A stretch of 64,000 bases of DNA. Origin: Pseudoxanthomonas helianthi (GTDB lineage: Bacteria > Pseudomonadota > Gammaproteobacteria > Xanthomonadales > Xanthomonadaceae). The notes under the pieces are model-generated. The model saw only the letters and a list, made by a program, of their open reading frames with translations. It was not told where the DNA came from and made no database searches. The stretch is taken from the NCBI RefSeq assembly GCF_017939625.1, contig NZ_JAGKTC010000002.1:62629-126628 (forward strand). Direction: 5' to 3'. Numbering within the stretch: position 1 is the stretch's first letter; each line of letters starts with the position of its first letter. The position numbers and the translations under genes were made by a program. This document shows positions 36,417-45,373 of the stretch, piece by piece.

Positions 36417-37424
36417 GTGGACACGTCGACGCCCCCCGAATTGCCTGTTGCCTCCCGCCTGCACGGACGTTTCCAGGAACTCCGCGACAGCCTCTCGCAG
36501 ACGATCGTCGGCCAGTCCGCGCTGGTCGAGCGCCTCCTGATCGCCCTGCTGGCCGATGGCCACCTGTTGGTCGAAGGCGCGCCGGGGTTGGCCAAGACCA
36601 CCGCGATCCGCGCCCTGGCCTCGCACCTGCACGCCGATTTCGCCCGGGTGCAGTTCACTCCCGACCTGCTGCCGGCCGACCTGACCGGCACCGAAGTCTG
36701 GCGCCCGCAGGACGGACGTTTCGAATTCCAGCCCGGACCGATCTTCCATCCGATCCTGCTGGCCGACGAGATCAACCGCGCACCGGCCAAGGTGCAGTCG
36801 GCCTTGCTCGAGGCAATGGGCGAACGCCAGGTCACCGTCGGCCGCCACACCTATCCATTGCCGCAGCTGTTCCTGGTGATGGCCACGCAGAACCCGATCG
36901 AACAGGAAGGCACGTTCCCGTTGCCGGAAGCGCAACTCGACCGCTTCCTGATGCACGTGCGCATCGGCTACCCGGAAGCCGCGGCGGAAACCGAGATCCT
37001 GCGCCTGGCCCGCGAACGCGCTCGCGAATCGCTGCAATCCGGTGCCGCGACCGTCGCCGACAAGCTGACTCCTGACGACGTTTTCGCCGCGCGGCGGGAA
37101 GTGCTCGATCTGCACGTGGCGCCGCAGCTGGAGCGCTACCTGGTCGAGCTGGTGCTGGCTTCGCGCGACGCGAAGCGCTACGACCCGCAACTGGCGCGGC
37201 GCATCGCCTGGGGTGCGAGTCCGCGCGGCTCCATCGCGCTGGAGCGCTGCGCGCGTGCGCGGGCGTGGCTGGCGGGGCGCGATTACGCGACGCCGGAGGA
37301 CGTGCGTGCGATCGCGCCGGACGTGCTGCGCCATCGCGTGCTGCCGAGCTACGAGGCGACGGCCGAGGGCTGGGATGGCGACAGGTTGGTCGAAGCGCTG
37401 GTCGAGAAAGTGCCGCTGCCGTGA
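36417..37424 (+). CDS. MoxR family AAA+ ATPase
   Basis: This 335-residue chaperone-like ATPase has Walker A GAPGLAKTT (about residues 54-62), Walker B LLADEIN, a sensor-1-type Asn in MATQNPIEQEGTFPLPEAQLDRF, and the C-terminal helical lid. MoxR proteins act with VWA-domain partners in metal insertion or complex maturation. The GTG start at 36417 encodes MDTSTPPEL. It is the first gene of the DUF58/DUF4381/VWA/BatD set. A 414-base stretch with a structured repeat lies before the next gene, so the operon may be interrupted or processed there. Confidence 0.93.
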   Translation: MDTSTPPELPVASRLHGRFQELRDSLSQTIVGQSALVERLLIALLADGHLLVEGAPGLAKTTAIRALASHLHADFARVQFTPDLLPADLTGTEVWRPQDGRFEFQPGPIFHPILLADEINRAPAKVQSALLEAMGERQVTVGRHTYPLPQLFLVMATQNPIEQEGTFPLPEAQLDRFLMHVRIGYPEAAAETEILRLARERARESLQSGAATVADKLTPDDVFAARREVLDLHVAPQLERYLVELVLASRDAKRYDPQLARRIAWGASPRGSIALERCARARAWLAGRDYATPEDVRAIAPDVLRHRVLPSYEATAEGWDGDRLVEALVEKVPLP

Positions 37425-37455
37425 ATCCGGTGGCCTTTCGCGCTTTTGTTTTCGC

Positions 37456-37520
37456 TCGTCGTTCCCGCGAAGGCGGGAATCGCTCTTCGCTTGCCGTTCC
37501 GAACGTAGTGAGGGATCGGC
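37456..37520. repeat. Dispersed repeat fragments after the MoxR gene
   Basis: A CGTTCCCGCGAAGGCGGGAA element (about 37460-37480) is followed by a half copy of the GAACGTAGTGAGGGATCGGC family (about 37499-37517). These and the long element that follows fill the MoxR-DUF58 gap. Confidence 0.6.
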
Positions 37521-37574
37521 TTTTGCCCTGGCATGAAGCGAAAGTGTTGACTAGCCTACGGCTGTTGAAGAGCT

Positions 37575-37780
37575 TTCGCGCTTACGCGCGAGTTACTTTC
37601 TTTGCTTGTGCAAAGAAAGTAACCAAAGAAAGCACACCCTGCCTCTCGCCCTTCGCTGCGCGAAGGGTTCGCGGAGCCGGCGGGAATTTTCGGACGGGGC
37701 ATCCTGCCCCTTCCGAAAACGGCGCACATCCCTGTGCGCCGCCCCTGCGGGGTTTACCCACCGGCTCCGCCGCTGCGGAC
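37575..37780 (+). repeat. Long multi-hairpin dispersed element, copy 2
   Basis: This is the second copy of the element at 13629-13896, in the same orientation. Hairpins are CCCTTCGC-TGC-GCGAAGGG, a stem with loop TCC (37687-37719; inner arms GGGGCA/TGCCCC), GGCGCACA-TCCC-TGTGCGCC and CCCC-TGC-GGGG. Relative to copy 1 the stems changed on both sides together. It lies inside the MoxR-Bat gene set, 59 bases before the DUF58 start, so it is probably in the mRNA. Confidence 0.85.
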
Positions 37781-37838
37781 GGGGCCCTAAATCAGGAGCA
37801 AAACAGCAACAGCGACAGCACGTGCGTTGGAGCAGTCC

Positions 37839-38735
37839 ATGCCTGAGGGCATCACCCCAACTCTGGCCGAACTGGTTGCGTTGCGCGCAGTCGCGCAGCG
37901 GCCGCGGCCTGCGCGCAAGGGACGGCATGGGGTGGCGGGGCCGGCGGCGTCGAACCTGCGCGGGCGCGGCATGGAATACGCGGAGTCGCGCGAGTACGTT
38001 CCGGGCGACGACGTGCGCCACATCGACTGGCGCCTCACCGCACGCAGCGGGCGTACGCATACCAAGCTGTTCCAGGCCGAACGCGAGCGCCTGACCCTGA
38101 TCGTCGCGGACACGTCGCCGATGTTGTATTTCGGCACCCGCGTGCGTTTCAAGTCGGTGCAGGCGGCGCGCGCCGGTGCGGTTGCGGCGTGGGCCGCGGT
38201 GCGCGATGGCGATCGCGTCGCGACGTTGCGCGGCACGCGCGCGGAAGCACCGGTGCCGCCGGCCGCGGGCGCGCGCGGTGCCTTGCGCGTACTCGATGCG
38301 CTGGTGCGCTGGTATGCGCGCCAGCCGGCGGACGACGCCGGCCTTGCGACGGCGCTGGAAAACGCTGGTCGCCTGCTGCGGCCGGGATCGCGGCTGGTCG
38401 TGCTGGCCGATCCGCGCAGCATCGCGGCGATTCCCGAATCGCGCTGGCCGCAACTGGCTGCGCATCATGAAGTGGTGGTATTGCTGTTGACCGATGCGCT
38501 GGAACGGGAACCGCCGAAGTCGGTGCTGCCGTTCGCCAGCGGAGGCCATCGGGTCGAACTCGACCTCGGCAACGCCGCGCAGCGGCAGAAATGGCGCAAC
38601 GAATTCGTCGTACCGATGGAACGCGCGTTGGAGACCCTGCCGTCGCGCGGCGTCCGCGTGTTCGCGTTGTCGACCGACGCGAACAGCGAGGCATGGTTGC
38701 CCTTGCTCGGTCGCGCGCCGGCACAGGTGGCGTGA
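37839..38735 (+). CDS. DUF58 domain protein
   Basis: This 298-residue protein has the DUF58 signature REYVPGDDVRHIDWRLTARSGRTHTKLFQAERE (about residues 55-87), followed by a VWA-like Rossmann part (LTLIVADTSPMLYFG). Such proteins occur next to MoxR ATPases in nearly all bacteria, and their molecular role is not established. The ATG at 37839 has a GGAG ribosome site six bases upstream. The stop overlaps the next start (TGATG). No membrane helix is predicted by eye, so it is probably cytoplasmic. Confidence 0.88.
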   Translation: MPEGITPTLAELVALRAVAQRPRPARKGRHGVAGPAASNLRGRGMEYAESREYVPGDDVRHIDWRLTARSGRTHTKLFQAERERLTLIVADTSPMLYFGTRVRFKSVQAARAGAVAAWAAVRDGDRVATLRGTRAEAPVPPAAGARGALRVLDALVRWYARQPADDAGLATALENAGRLLRPGSRLVVLADPRSIAAIPESRWPQLAAHHEVVVLLLTDALEREPPKSVLPFASGGHRVELDLGNAAQRQKWRNEFVVPMERALETLPSRGVRVFALSTDANSEAWLPLLGRAPAQVA

Positions 38736-39205
38736 TGGCGCAGCCCGACCAACTCGTCCTGCGCGACGTTCATGTGCCGGCGGCGCCCCCGTGGTGGCCG
38801 CCTGCACCCGGTTGGTGGATCGTCTTGGCTGCGGTATTCGCGGCCGCACTGGTCCTGTTGGCGTGGTCGCATCGTCGTCGCAAGCGGTTGCAGGCGTGGC
38901 AGAAGCTGTTCGACGAAGCCTGCGCCCTGCCACTGGCCAGTGCGCAGGTCGCCGCGATGTCCGAATTGCTGCGCCGCGCCGCGCGCAAGGTCGATCCGCA
39001 TGCCGACACGCTGGAAGGCGAGGCCTGGTTGCGTTTCCTCGATGGCGATGCTTCGAGGAAAAAACCGCGCAGCGATTTCACCGAGGGCGCCGGCCGCCGG
39101 TTGCTCGATGGCGGCTATCGCCGCGACGTCGACGAAAACCAACTTGCCATCGTGAAGTCCGTGGCGCGCACGCGCTTCCTCGAGCTGATGGCGGGGCAGC
39201 GATGA
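38735..39205 (+). CDS. DUF4381 single-pass membrane protein
   Basis: This 156-residue protein has one strong membrane helix (GWWIVLAAVFAAALVLLAW, about residues 26-44) after a WP-rich start (PAAPPWWPPAP). A soluble helical tail follows with the conserved EGEAWLRFLDG pattern, typical of DUF4381 members in Bat/MoxR operons. It overlaps both neighbours (TGATG before, ATGA after), so it is translationally coupled to the VWA protein that follows. The role is unknown; it is probably a scaffold for the membrane VWA complex. Confidence 0.85.
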   Translation: MAQPDQLVLRDVHVPAAPPWWPPAPGWWIVLAAVFAAALVLLAWSHRRRKRLQAWQKLFDEACALPLASAQVAAMSELLRRAARKVDPHADTLEGEAWLRFLDGDASRKKPRSDFTEGAGRRLLDGGYRRDVDENQLAIVKSVARTRFLELMAGQR

Positions 39206-40218
39206 TCCCCGACTGGCTGCAGGCGCTGCGCGATCTGTTCGGCGGTTTCGCCTGGCCTTGGATGTGGCTGGCCTTCCCGTTGCCGTGGCTCGCCGCCTGG
39301 TTGTTGCCGGCGCGCTCCAGCGGCTCCGCTGCGTTGAAGGTGCCTTACGGCAACAAGCTCGACGGCATCGCCGGAGCCGGCGTGCGCGGTTACCGGATGC
39401 GGGTGCGGTGGTTGGCGTGGCTCGCGTGGTTCCTGCTGTGTTTCGGCGCTGCGCGGCCGCAGGAACTGAGCGAAGCGGTGGCGCCACCGCAGAGCGGGCG
39501 CGACCTGATGCTGGCGGTGGACCTGTCCGGCAGCATGAACGAGCCGGACATGGAACTGGGCGCCGAAGTAGTCGATCGCCTGACCGCCGCGAAGGCGGTG
39601 CTGGCCGATTTCCTCGACCGCCGCGTCGGCGACCGCGTCGGCCTGCTGGTGTTCGGGCAGCGTGCCTACGCGATGACGCCGTTGACCCTGGACCGCGACT
39701 CGGTGCGCGAACAGTTGCGCGACAGCGTGGTCGGCCTGGCGGGACAGGAAACCGCGATCGGCGATGCCATCGGCCTGGCGGTGAAACGCCTGCACGCGCA
39801 GCCGGAAGGCCAGCGCGTGCTGATCCTGCTGACCGACGGTGTGAACACCGCCGGCCTGCTCGATCCGGTCAAGGCCGCCGAAGTCGCCGCGCAGCAGGGC
39901 ATCCGCATCCACACCATCGCCTTCGGCGGGCGCGGCGGCGACATGTCGCTGTTCGGTTTTCGCCTGCCGGTGCCGGGAGGCGACGATGAAATCGACGAAG
40001 CCACGCTGCAGCAGATCGCCAAGCTGACCGGCGGCCGCTTCTTCCGCGCCGGGGACACCGAGGAACTGGCGGGTATCTATGGCGAACTCGACCGCATCGA
40101 ACCGGTGCGGCAGGAAGGCCAGAAGGTGCGCCCGCGGATCGAGCGCTACTGGTGGCCGCTGGCAGGCGCGATGCTGGCGGCATTGCTGGCCCTCGCATTG
40201 CCGGGGCGACGCGCATGA
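39202..40218 (+). CDS. BatA-like VWA domain membrane protein
   Basis: This 338-residue protein has N-terminal membrane helices, a von Willebrand A domain and a C-terminal helix. The metal-ion-dependent adhesion site looks complete: D107-L-S109-G-S111 (DLSGS), the Thr of AMTPLTLD and the Asp in LLTDGVNT. MoxR partners of this type bind Mg2+ and a protein ligand. The C-terminal WWPLAGAMLAALLALALPG is membrane spanning. It overlaps DUF4381 (ATGA) and the following VWA-TPR gene (ATGA). Confidence 0.9.
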   Translation: MIPDWLQALRDLFGGFAWPWMWLAFPLPWLAAWLLPARSSGSAALKVPYGNKLDGIAGAGVRGYRMRVRWLAWLAWFLLCFGAARPQELSEAVAPPQSGRDLMLAVDLSGSMNEPDMELGAEVVDRLTAAKAVLADFLDRRVGDRVGLLVFGQRAYAMTPLTLDRDSVREQLRDSVVGLAGQETAIGDAIGLAVKRLHAQPEGQRVLILLTDGVNTAGLLDPVKAAEVAAQQGIRIHTIAFGGRGGDMSLFGFRLPVPGGDDEIDEATLQQIAKLTGGRFFRAGDTEELAGIYGELDRIEPVRQEGQKVRPRIERYWWPLAGAMLAALLALALPGRRA

Positions 40219-42014
40219 ATGCGCTGCTCGCCGGCCTGCATTTCCTGCGTCCGCACTGGTTGTGGGCGTTGCTGGCGCTGCCCGCCTTGTGGTGGCTGTG
40301 GCGCTTGCGCCAACGGCGCGACAACGTCTGGCGCGAAAGCGTGGATCCGCACCTGTTGCCGCATCTGCTGCAGCGTGGCGATGGGACCGCGCGCGGACTG
40401 TTTGGAACCGGCGCGCCATGGCTGGGCCTGCTCGGTTACGTGCTGGGCGTGCTGGCGTGGGCCGGGCCCAGCTGGCGACAGGGCGAACAGCCGTTGTGGC
40501 AATCGCAGACGCCATTGGTCGTCGCGCTGGACATGTCGCCGCGGATCGGCGCGGCCGACCTGCCGCCCTCGCGACTGCTGCAGGTGCGCGCCAAGCTGGC
40601 GACGTTGTTGAACGAACGCGCCGGCGGTCAGGTTGCGCTGGTCGCGTATGCGGGCGAGGCGTTCACGGTAGCGCCGCTGACCGACGATGCGTCGAACGTC
40701 GCGCTGTTCCTCGACGCGCTCGAGCCCGACGTGATGCCGGTGGACGGACAGGATGCCGCAGCGGCGCTCGACCATTCCGCGCGCTTGCTGAAACAGGCCG
40801 GCTTCGATCGCGGCGACATCCTGCTGGTCGGCGACCACGCCGACGCCTCGGCGCTCGCCGCCGCGACCAAGCTGCGCCTGCAGGGTTATCGCGTGTCGGC
40901 GTTGGGCGTCGGTACCGCGCTCGGCGCGGCCTATCGCGACCTGGAGGGACGTTTCCAGCACGCCAGCCTCGATGCCGCTTCGCTGCGCGCGCTGGCGTCG
41001 GCCGGGGGCGGCGCATACGCGACGCTGGTGCCCGGCGATGCGGACCTGCGTGCGCTGGGTGTGCTCGATCCGCAGGCGGGCGAAGCCGCATCCGCGCGCG
41101 GGCAGAAGGGCCTGGCCTGGCTCGACGAAGGGTACTGGCTGCTGCCGCCCCTGTTGCTGCTGGGCCTGTTTGCGTTCCGTCGCAACGGTGTCGCCGCCGT
41201 GCTGGTGCTCGGTCTGATGATGCCGCTGGCGCCGACGGCGCGTGCGGCCGACACCGATTGGTGGCGACGTGCCGACCAGCGACAGCATGCGCGAATCGAG
41301 CAGGGCGCGCAGGCGTACCGCAAGGGCGATTTCGCTTCGGCCGAAAAGGCGTTTTCGGACATGCAGGGCGCCGACGGCGCGTACAACCGCGGCAACGCAT
41401 TGGCCAAGCAGGGTCGTTACGACGAGGCGATCGCAGCCTACGACGAAGCGCTGAGGCAGCAGCCGGGCATGGACGACGCCATCGCCAACAGGAAGGCGGT
41501 CGAGGCGGCGAGGAGGCGTCAGCAGCAGAACGGGCAAGGCAAGAACAAGCAGCAGAATCAAAGCGGCCGGGGTAAACAGCAACAGAATTCGCAGCAGCAA
41601 AAGCCAGGACAGCAGCAGAACCCATCAGCGCAGCAGAATCAGCCGGGCCAACGGGAATCGAAATCGCCATCGGGTTCCGGCAACCAGCAGGCGGGCCCAC
41701 AGAGCAAATCACAGCAGGACCGCGACGGCGGGCAGCCTGCGGACAAACCCGTGCAAGCTGAGAACGAGAAAGCGCAGCGCGAAGCCGATGCGGCACAGAA
41801 GCAGCGCATGCAGCAGGCGATGGCGCAGGCCACGAAGCCGGGCGAGAAGAAGAACGCCAATGGCGATACAGCCGCGCCCGTGGAAACGGCCGAGCAGCGC
41901 GAGCGTCGGCAGGCGGTCGAAGCCTGGTTGCGCCGCGTGCCCGACGATCCGGGTGGCTTGCTGCGGGCCAAGTTCCGGTTGGAATACGAACGCCGGCAGA
42001 GGGAAGGAAGATGA
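40215..42014 (+). CDS. BatB/BatC-like VWA-TPR fusion protein
   Basis: This 599-residue membrane protein joins a VWA domain (about residues 90-290) to a membrane helix and a periplasm- or cytoplasm-facing tetratricopeptide segment (AYRKGDFASAEKAFSDMQGADGAYNRGNALAKQGRYDEAIAAYDEALRQQPG). It is thus a fusion of the BatB and BatC types. A low-complexity Gln/Asn/Lys-rich stretch (about residues 433-545) follows, then a conserved C-terminus. The MIDAS first motif is D106-M-S108-P-R110, so the last Ser is replaced by Arg and metal binding may be lost. The gene overlaps the VWA gene before it and the BatD gene after it. Confidence 0.88.
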   Translation: MNALLAGLHFLRPHWLWALLALPALWWLWRLRQRRDNVWRESVDPHLLPHLLQRGDGTARGLFGTGAPWLGLLGYVLGVLAWAGPSWRQGEQPLWQSQTPLVVALDMSPRIGAADLPPSRLLQVRAKLATLLNERAGGQVALVAYAGEAFTVAPLTDDASNVALFLDALEPDVMPVDGQDAAAALDHSARLLKQAGFDRGDILLVGDHADASALAAATKLRLQGYRVSALGVGTALGAAYRDLEGRFQHASLDAASLRALASAGGGAYATLVPGDADLRALGVLDPQAGEAASARGQKGLAWLDEGYWLLPPLLLLGLFAFRRNGVAAVLVLGLMMPLAPTARAADTDWWRRADQRQHARIEQGAQAYRKGDFASAEKAFSDMQGADGAYNRGNALAKQGRYDEAIAAYDEALRQQPGMDDAIANRKAVEAARRRQQQNGQGKNKQQNQSGRGKQQQNSQQQKPGQQQNPSAQQNQPGQRESKSPSGSGNQQAGPQSKSQQDRDGGQPADKPVQAENEKAQREADAAQKQRMQQAMAQATKPGEKKNANGDTAAPVETAEQRERRQAVEAWLRRVPDDPGGLLRAKFRLEYERRQREGR

Positions 42015-43678
42015 TGCGACGGTTGTTTCTGATGTTCGCGATCGCGCTTGCGGCTGTCGCCACGGCGCAGGCCGAAACCCGTGCATGGGTCGACGGCGGG
42101 CGCGGCAGCGTCGGCGAAGAGCTGGTGTTGAACATCGAAACCGACCAGGCCACGGCCGCGCCCGACCTGTCGCCGCTGATGCGCGACTTCACCTTGGCCG
42201 ACCAGTCCAGCAGCCGCTCGGTGCAGTGGGTCAATGGCAGCGTCAAGGCGAAGACGACTTATGCGATCGCCCTGGTGCCGCGGCGTGAGGGCCAGGTGAC
42301 GATTCCGGCGATCCGCGTCGGCAACGAATTCTCCCGCCCGGTGGTGGTGCAGGTCAGTGCGGCGGGGGCCGGCTCGCAGCCGGCGTCGCAGGACCGCTCG
42401 GTTGCTTTCTTCGAAACCCTGGTCGACGACACGCAGCCCTACGTGCAGCAGAGTGTCGGCCTGACCGTGCGTTTCAACTACACCGACGCCATCGCCAGCG
42501 GCAGTTTCGGCATCGATACGCCGGATGGTGCGTCGATGCAGCAGGTCGGCCAGGACCGATTCTCGGCGCGGATCGTCGGCGGACGCGAATACAAGGTCGC
42601 CGAGCGCCAGTACGTGCTGGTCCCCGAACGCAGCGGGCGCCTGGTGATCCCCGCGCCGCAGTTCCAGGGGCGCAGCAACGGCGACCTGTTCGGCGCGTTC
42701 TTCGGTGGCGGCGGCGAGCCGGTGCGCATCGGCGGGCAGGCGCGCGTGCTCGACGTGCAGGCGCAACCGGCCCATGCGCCGCAACCGTGGCTGCCGTTGC
42801 GCGACCTGCGCCTGCGTTACGCCGGCGCCGCGCAGGCCGCGCGCACCGGCGAAGCGGCGACGTTGACCGTCGAAGCCGTGGCCGAAGGCGCGACCCAGGC
42901 GCAGATGCCGGAACTGCCGGCGCCGTCGGTGCCAGGCGCACAGGTGTTCGCCGACACGCCGCAGTTCGACGAAACCTTCGTCGATGGCGTGCCGCGGGTG
43001 AAGGCGACCCGGCGCTTCTCCATCGTGCCGTCGCGCCCGGGCAACCTGCGCGTGCCGGGCATGCGCCTGTCGTGGTGGGATGTGCGCGCGGACGCGGCGA
43101 AGGTCGCGTCGCTGCCGGACCTCACCCTCGCGGTGGCGCCTGGCGGCGGGATGTCCACGGCCGGACTGCCGCCTGCGCAGGATTCGTCCGCGCCGGAATC
43201 CGAGGATGCGGCGACGCTTCCGCCGCGCGTGCCGGCGCAGGTGTGGCCATGGCTCGCGGCGGGCTTCGCCTTGCTGTGGTTGCTGACCCTGTTGTGGGCA
43301 TTGTCGCGCCGTCGCCATCCAGCCCCGGTGCGGGCGTTGCCTCTTGGCGCGTCGGCGGAGACGGATGCCGTGGTCGCGCCGTGGTATGCGGCCAGCGACC
43401 TGAAACGCGCGCTGGATACCGGCACCCTGGATGAAATCGGCGGGGTGCTGCGCGGCATGCACGCGCCGCCGCTGGCCGACCTGGATGCGGTGCTGGCCGA
43501 ACTGGCTGAACCCTCGCAGCGCGAGGCGGTCGAGCAGTTGCGCCGCGCGCGCTGGGCCGACGGCGACGGTCCGCTGGCTCGCGCCGCGTTGCGTACCGCG
43601 TTCCGCAACGGACCTGTGTGGCGGGCGGCGAAAGTCGCAAAACCGGGACCGTTGCCGCCGCTGTATCCGGAGCGCTGA
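42011..43678 (+). CDS. BatD-like protein
   Basis: This 555-residue protein has a signal peptide (MFAIALAAVATAQA, cut after AQA), beta-sandwich domains in the periplasm (ETRAWVDGGRGSVGEELVLNIETD..., PAPQFQGRS), one membrane helix near residue 415 (WPWLAAGFALLWLLTLLWAL) and a cytoplasmic tail. It is the last gene of the MoxR-DUF58-DUF4381-VWA-VWA/TPR-BatD set, and the start overlaps the preceding stop (ATGATG). BatD homologues were linked to oxygen tolerance in Bacteroides, but the biochemical role is unclear. Confidence 0.87.
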   Translation: MMRRLFLMFAIALAAVATAQAETRAWVDGGRGSVGEELVLNIETDQATAAPDLSPLMRDFTLADQSSSRSVQWVNGSVKAKTTYAIALVPRREGQVTIPAIRVGNEFSRPVVVQVSAAGAGSQPASQDRSVAFFETLVDDTQPYVQQSVGLTVRFNYTDAIASGSFGIDTPDGASMQQVGQDRFSARIVGGREYKVAERQYVLVPERSGRLVIPAPQFQGRSNGDLFGAFFGGGGEPVRIGGQARVLDVQAQPAHAPQPWLPLRDLRLRYAGAAQAARTGEAATLTVEAVAEGATQAQMPELPAPSVPGAQVFADTPQFDETFVDGVPRVKATRRFSIVPSRPGNLRVPGMRLSWWDVRADAAKVASLPDLTLAVAPGGGMSTAGLPPAQDSSAPESEDAATLPPRVPAQVWPWLAAGFALLWLLTLLWALSRRRHPAPVRALPLGASAETDAVVAPWYAASDLKRALDTGTLDEIGGVLRGMHAPPLADLDAVLAELAEPSQREAVEQLRRARWADGDGPLARAALRTAFRNGPVWRAAKVAKPGPLPPLYPER

Positions 43679-43795
43679 AACTCGTCGTTCTCCACCGGGT
43701 CGAAGCTGCCTCAGCGGCTGAGGGGTGGCGCGTAGCGCCGATGAAGGCGGGAGCCTGCGGACGCGGGACTGGCTGCATGGCAAGCGGGTCTTCAG

Positions 43796-43842
43796 CCCTC
43801 ATCCGCCGTTCGGGCACCTTCGCCCGGTGGGAGAAGGGGAAA
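43796..43842. repeat. Possible dispersed repeat fragment
   Basis: The stretch CCCTCATCCGCCGTTCGGGC... ending GGGAGAAGGGG resembles a common intergenic repeat of related genomes. Only one copy is in the window. The rest of the 214-base gap shows nothing else recognisable. Confidence 0.35.
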
Positions 43843-43892
43843 AGCCCCCGATTTGCTAAGCTGCCGCGTCTTTTTGCCCGCGAGAACGCCGC

Positions 43893-45212
43893 ATGCATAC
43901 CGCTCCCGAACCGAAGAAGCCTGGCCTGCCGTTGCACATCAAGGTGCTGCTGGGCTTCGTGCTGGGCACGGTGGTGGGCCTGGTCGTGCACGCCACGGCC
44001 GCGGATGCGGTCTGGGTGCAATCGCTGACCGAATACCTGACCCGGCCGTTCGGCCAGATCTTCCTCAACCTGCTGTTCATGCTGGTGGTGCCGCTGATGT
44101 TCTCGGCGCTGGTGCTGGGCGTGGGCGAACTGGGCGACATCGCCTCGCTCGGGCGGCTCGGCTGGAAGACCCTGATCTACACCGCCGTGGTGACGGCGGC
44201 GGCCGTGCTCATCGGCCTGGTCTGCGTCAACCTGTTCCAGCCCGGTACGCACATGGACGCCTCGCTGGTCGAGCGCGCGATGAGCAATGCGAAGACCGGC
44301 GAAATCATCAGCAAGGGCAACGAATTGCGCTTGATGGACCTGCTGGTCAACATCGTGCCGCACAACATCGTCGGCGCGATGGGCGACGACAGCAAGAAGC
44401 TGGGCATCGTGTTCTTCGCGCTGATGATCGGCATCGGCCTGGTGATGAAGCCGACGCCGGCGACCCATGCGTTCAAGAACGCGCTGCAGGGCCTGTTCGA
44501 AATCTGCATGCACCTGATCGGCCTGTTCATCCGCCTGGCGCCGTATGCGGTGGCCGCGTTCATGTTCAACCTGACCTCGCAGCTGGGCTGGGACGTGATC
44601 CAGAGCCTGCTGTGGTTCGTGGTCACCGTGCTGCTGGCGCTGGCGATCCACGGCTTCGTGGTGCTGCCGCTGTGGGTGAAGTTCATGGGCGGCATGGGTC
44701 CGCGCGAGTTCTTCCGCGGTACCCAGGAAGCCTCGCTGACCGCATTCGCCACCGCGTCGTCGACCGCGACCCTGCCGGTGACCCTTCGTGTGGCAGAAGA
44801 GAACCTGAAGCTGCCGCGCAAGGTCTCGCGTTTCGTGCTGACCGTCGGCGCCTCGGCCAACCATCACGGCACCGCGCTGTTCGAAGGCATCACCGTGCTG
44901 TTCCTGGCCCAGGTCTACGGCTTGCACCTGGGCCTGCCGCAGCAGTTGATGGTGCTGGTGCTGTGCATCCTCGGCGGCATCGGAACCGCGGGCATCCCGT
45001 CCGGTTCGCTGCCGGTGATCGCGATGATCTGCGGGATCATCGGCATCAAGCCGGAAGGCATCGGCATCGTCCTCGGCGTCAACACCTTCCTCGACATGTG
45101 TCGCACTTCGCTGAACGTCACCGGCGACTTGGCCACCGCGGTGGTGGTATCCAACCGCAGCGGCGTGGCCGATGAGGACGTACCGGAAGTGCCGGATACG
45201 GCCGGGCATTGA
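43893..45212 (+). CDS. Dicarboxylate/amino acid:cation symporter (DAACS)
   Basis: This 439-residue transporter of the glutamate/aspartate and C4-dicarboxylate family has about eight helices and two re-entrant loops. The serine-rich HP1 tip reads TASSTATLPVT and the HP2 loop GTAGIPSGSLPV. The TM7 motif, usually NMDGT, is NHHGT here (about residues 322-326), so the sodium-coordinating Asp is replaced by His. The ATG at 43893 begins MHTAPEPKKPG. It stands alone between the Bat operon and tkt. The substrate cannot be decided from sequence alone. Confidence 0.9.
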   Translation: MHTAPEPKKPGLPLHIKVLLGFVLGTVVGLVVHATAADAVWVQSLTEYLTRPFGQIFLNLLFMLVVPLMFSALVLGVGELGDIASLGRLGWKTLIYTAVVTAAAVLIGLVCVNLFQPGTHMDASLVERAMSNAKTGEIISKGNELRLMDLLVNIVPHNIVGAMGDDSKKLGIVFFALMIGIGLVMKPTPATHAFKNALQGLFEICMHLIGLFIRLAPYAVAAFMFNLTSQLGWDVIQSLLWFVVTVLLALAIHGFVVLPLWVKFMGGMGPREFFRGTQEASLTAFATASSTATLPVTLRVAEENLKLPRKVSRFVLTVGASANHHGTALFEGITVLFLAQVYGLHLGLPQQLMVLVLCILGGIGTAGIPSGSLPVIAMICGIIGIKPEGIGIVLGVNTFLDMCRTSLNVTGDLATAVVVSNRSGVADEDVPEVPDTAGH

Positions 45213-45223
45213 GGTCGGTGAAG

Positions 45224-45295
45224 GGTAGGGCGGGTCTTGACCCGCCTCGCAAGACGTCGAGTTGCTGCTGAAGGCGGGTCAAGACCCGCCCTACC
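45224..45295. repeat. Inverted repeat of the GGCGGGTCTTGACCCGCC type
   Basis: Perfect 24-base arms (45224-45247 and 45272-45295) surround a 24-base loop. Each arm contains the palindrome GGCGGGTC-TT-GACCCGCC. It lies between the symporter and tkt. Confidence 0.9.
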
Positions 45296-45373
45296 GGGAT
45301 TCGCATCTATTGGGCGGCAGGGCCGGGCAGGCGTGTGGGACAATAGGCGCTTCCGCCGCCCACCCCCGCCCCC

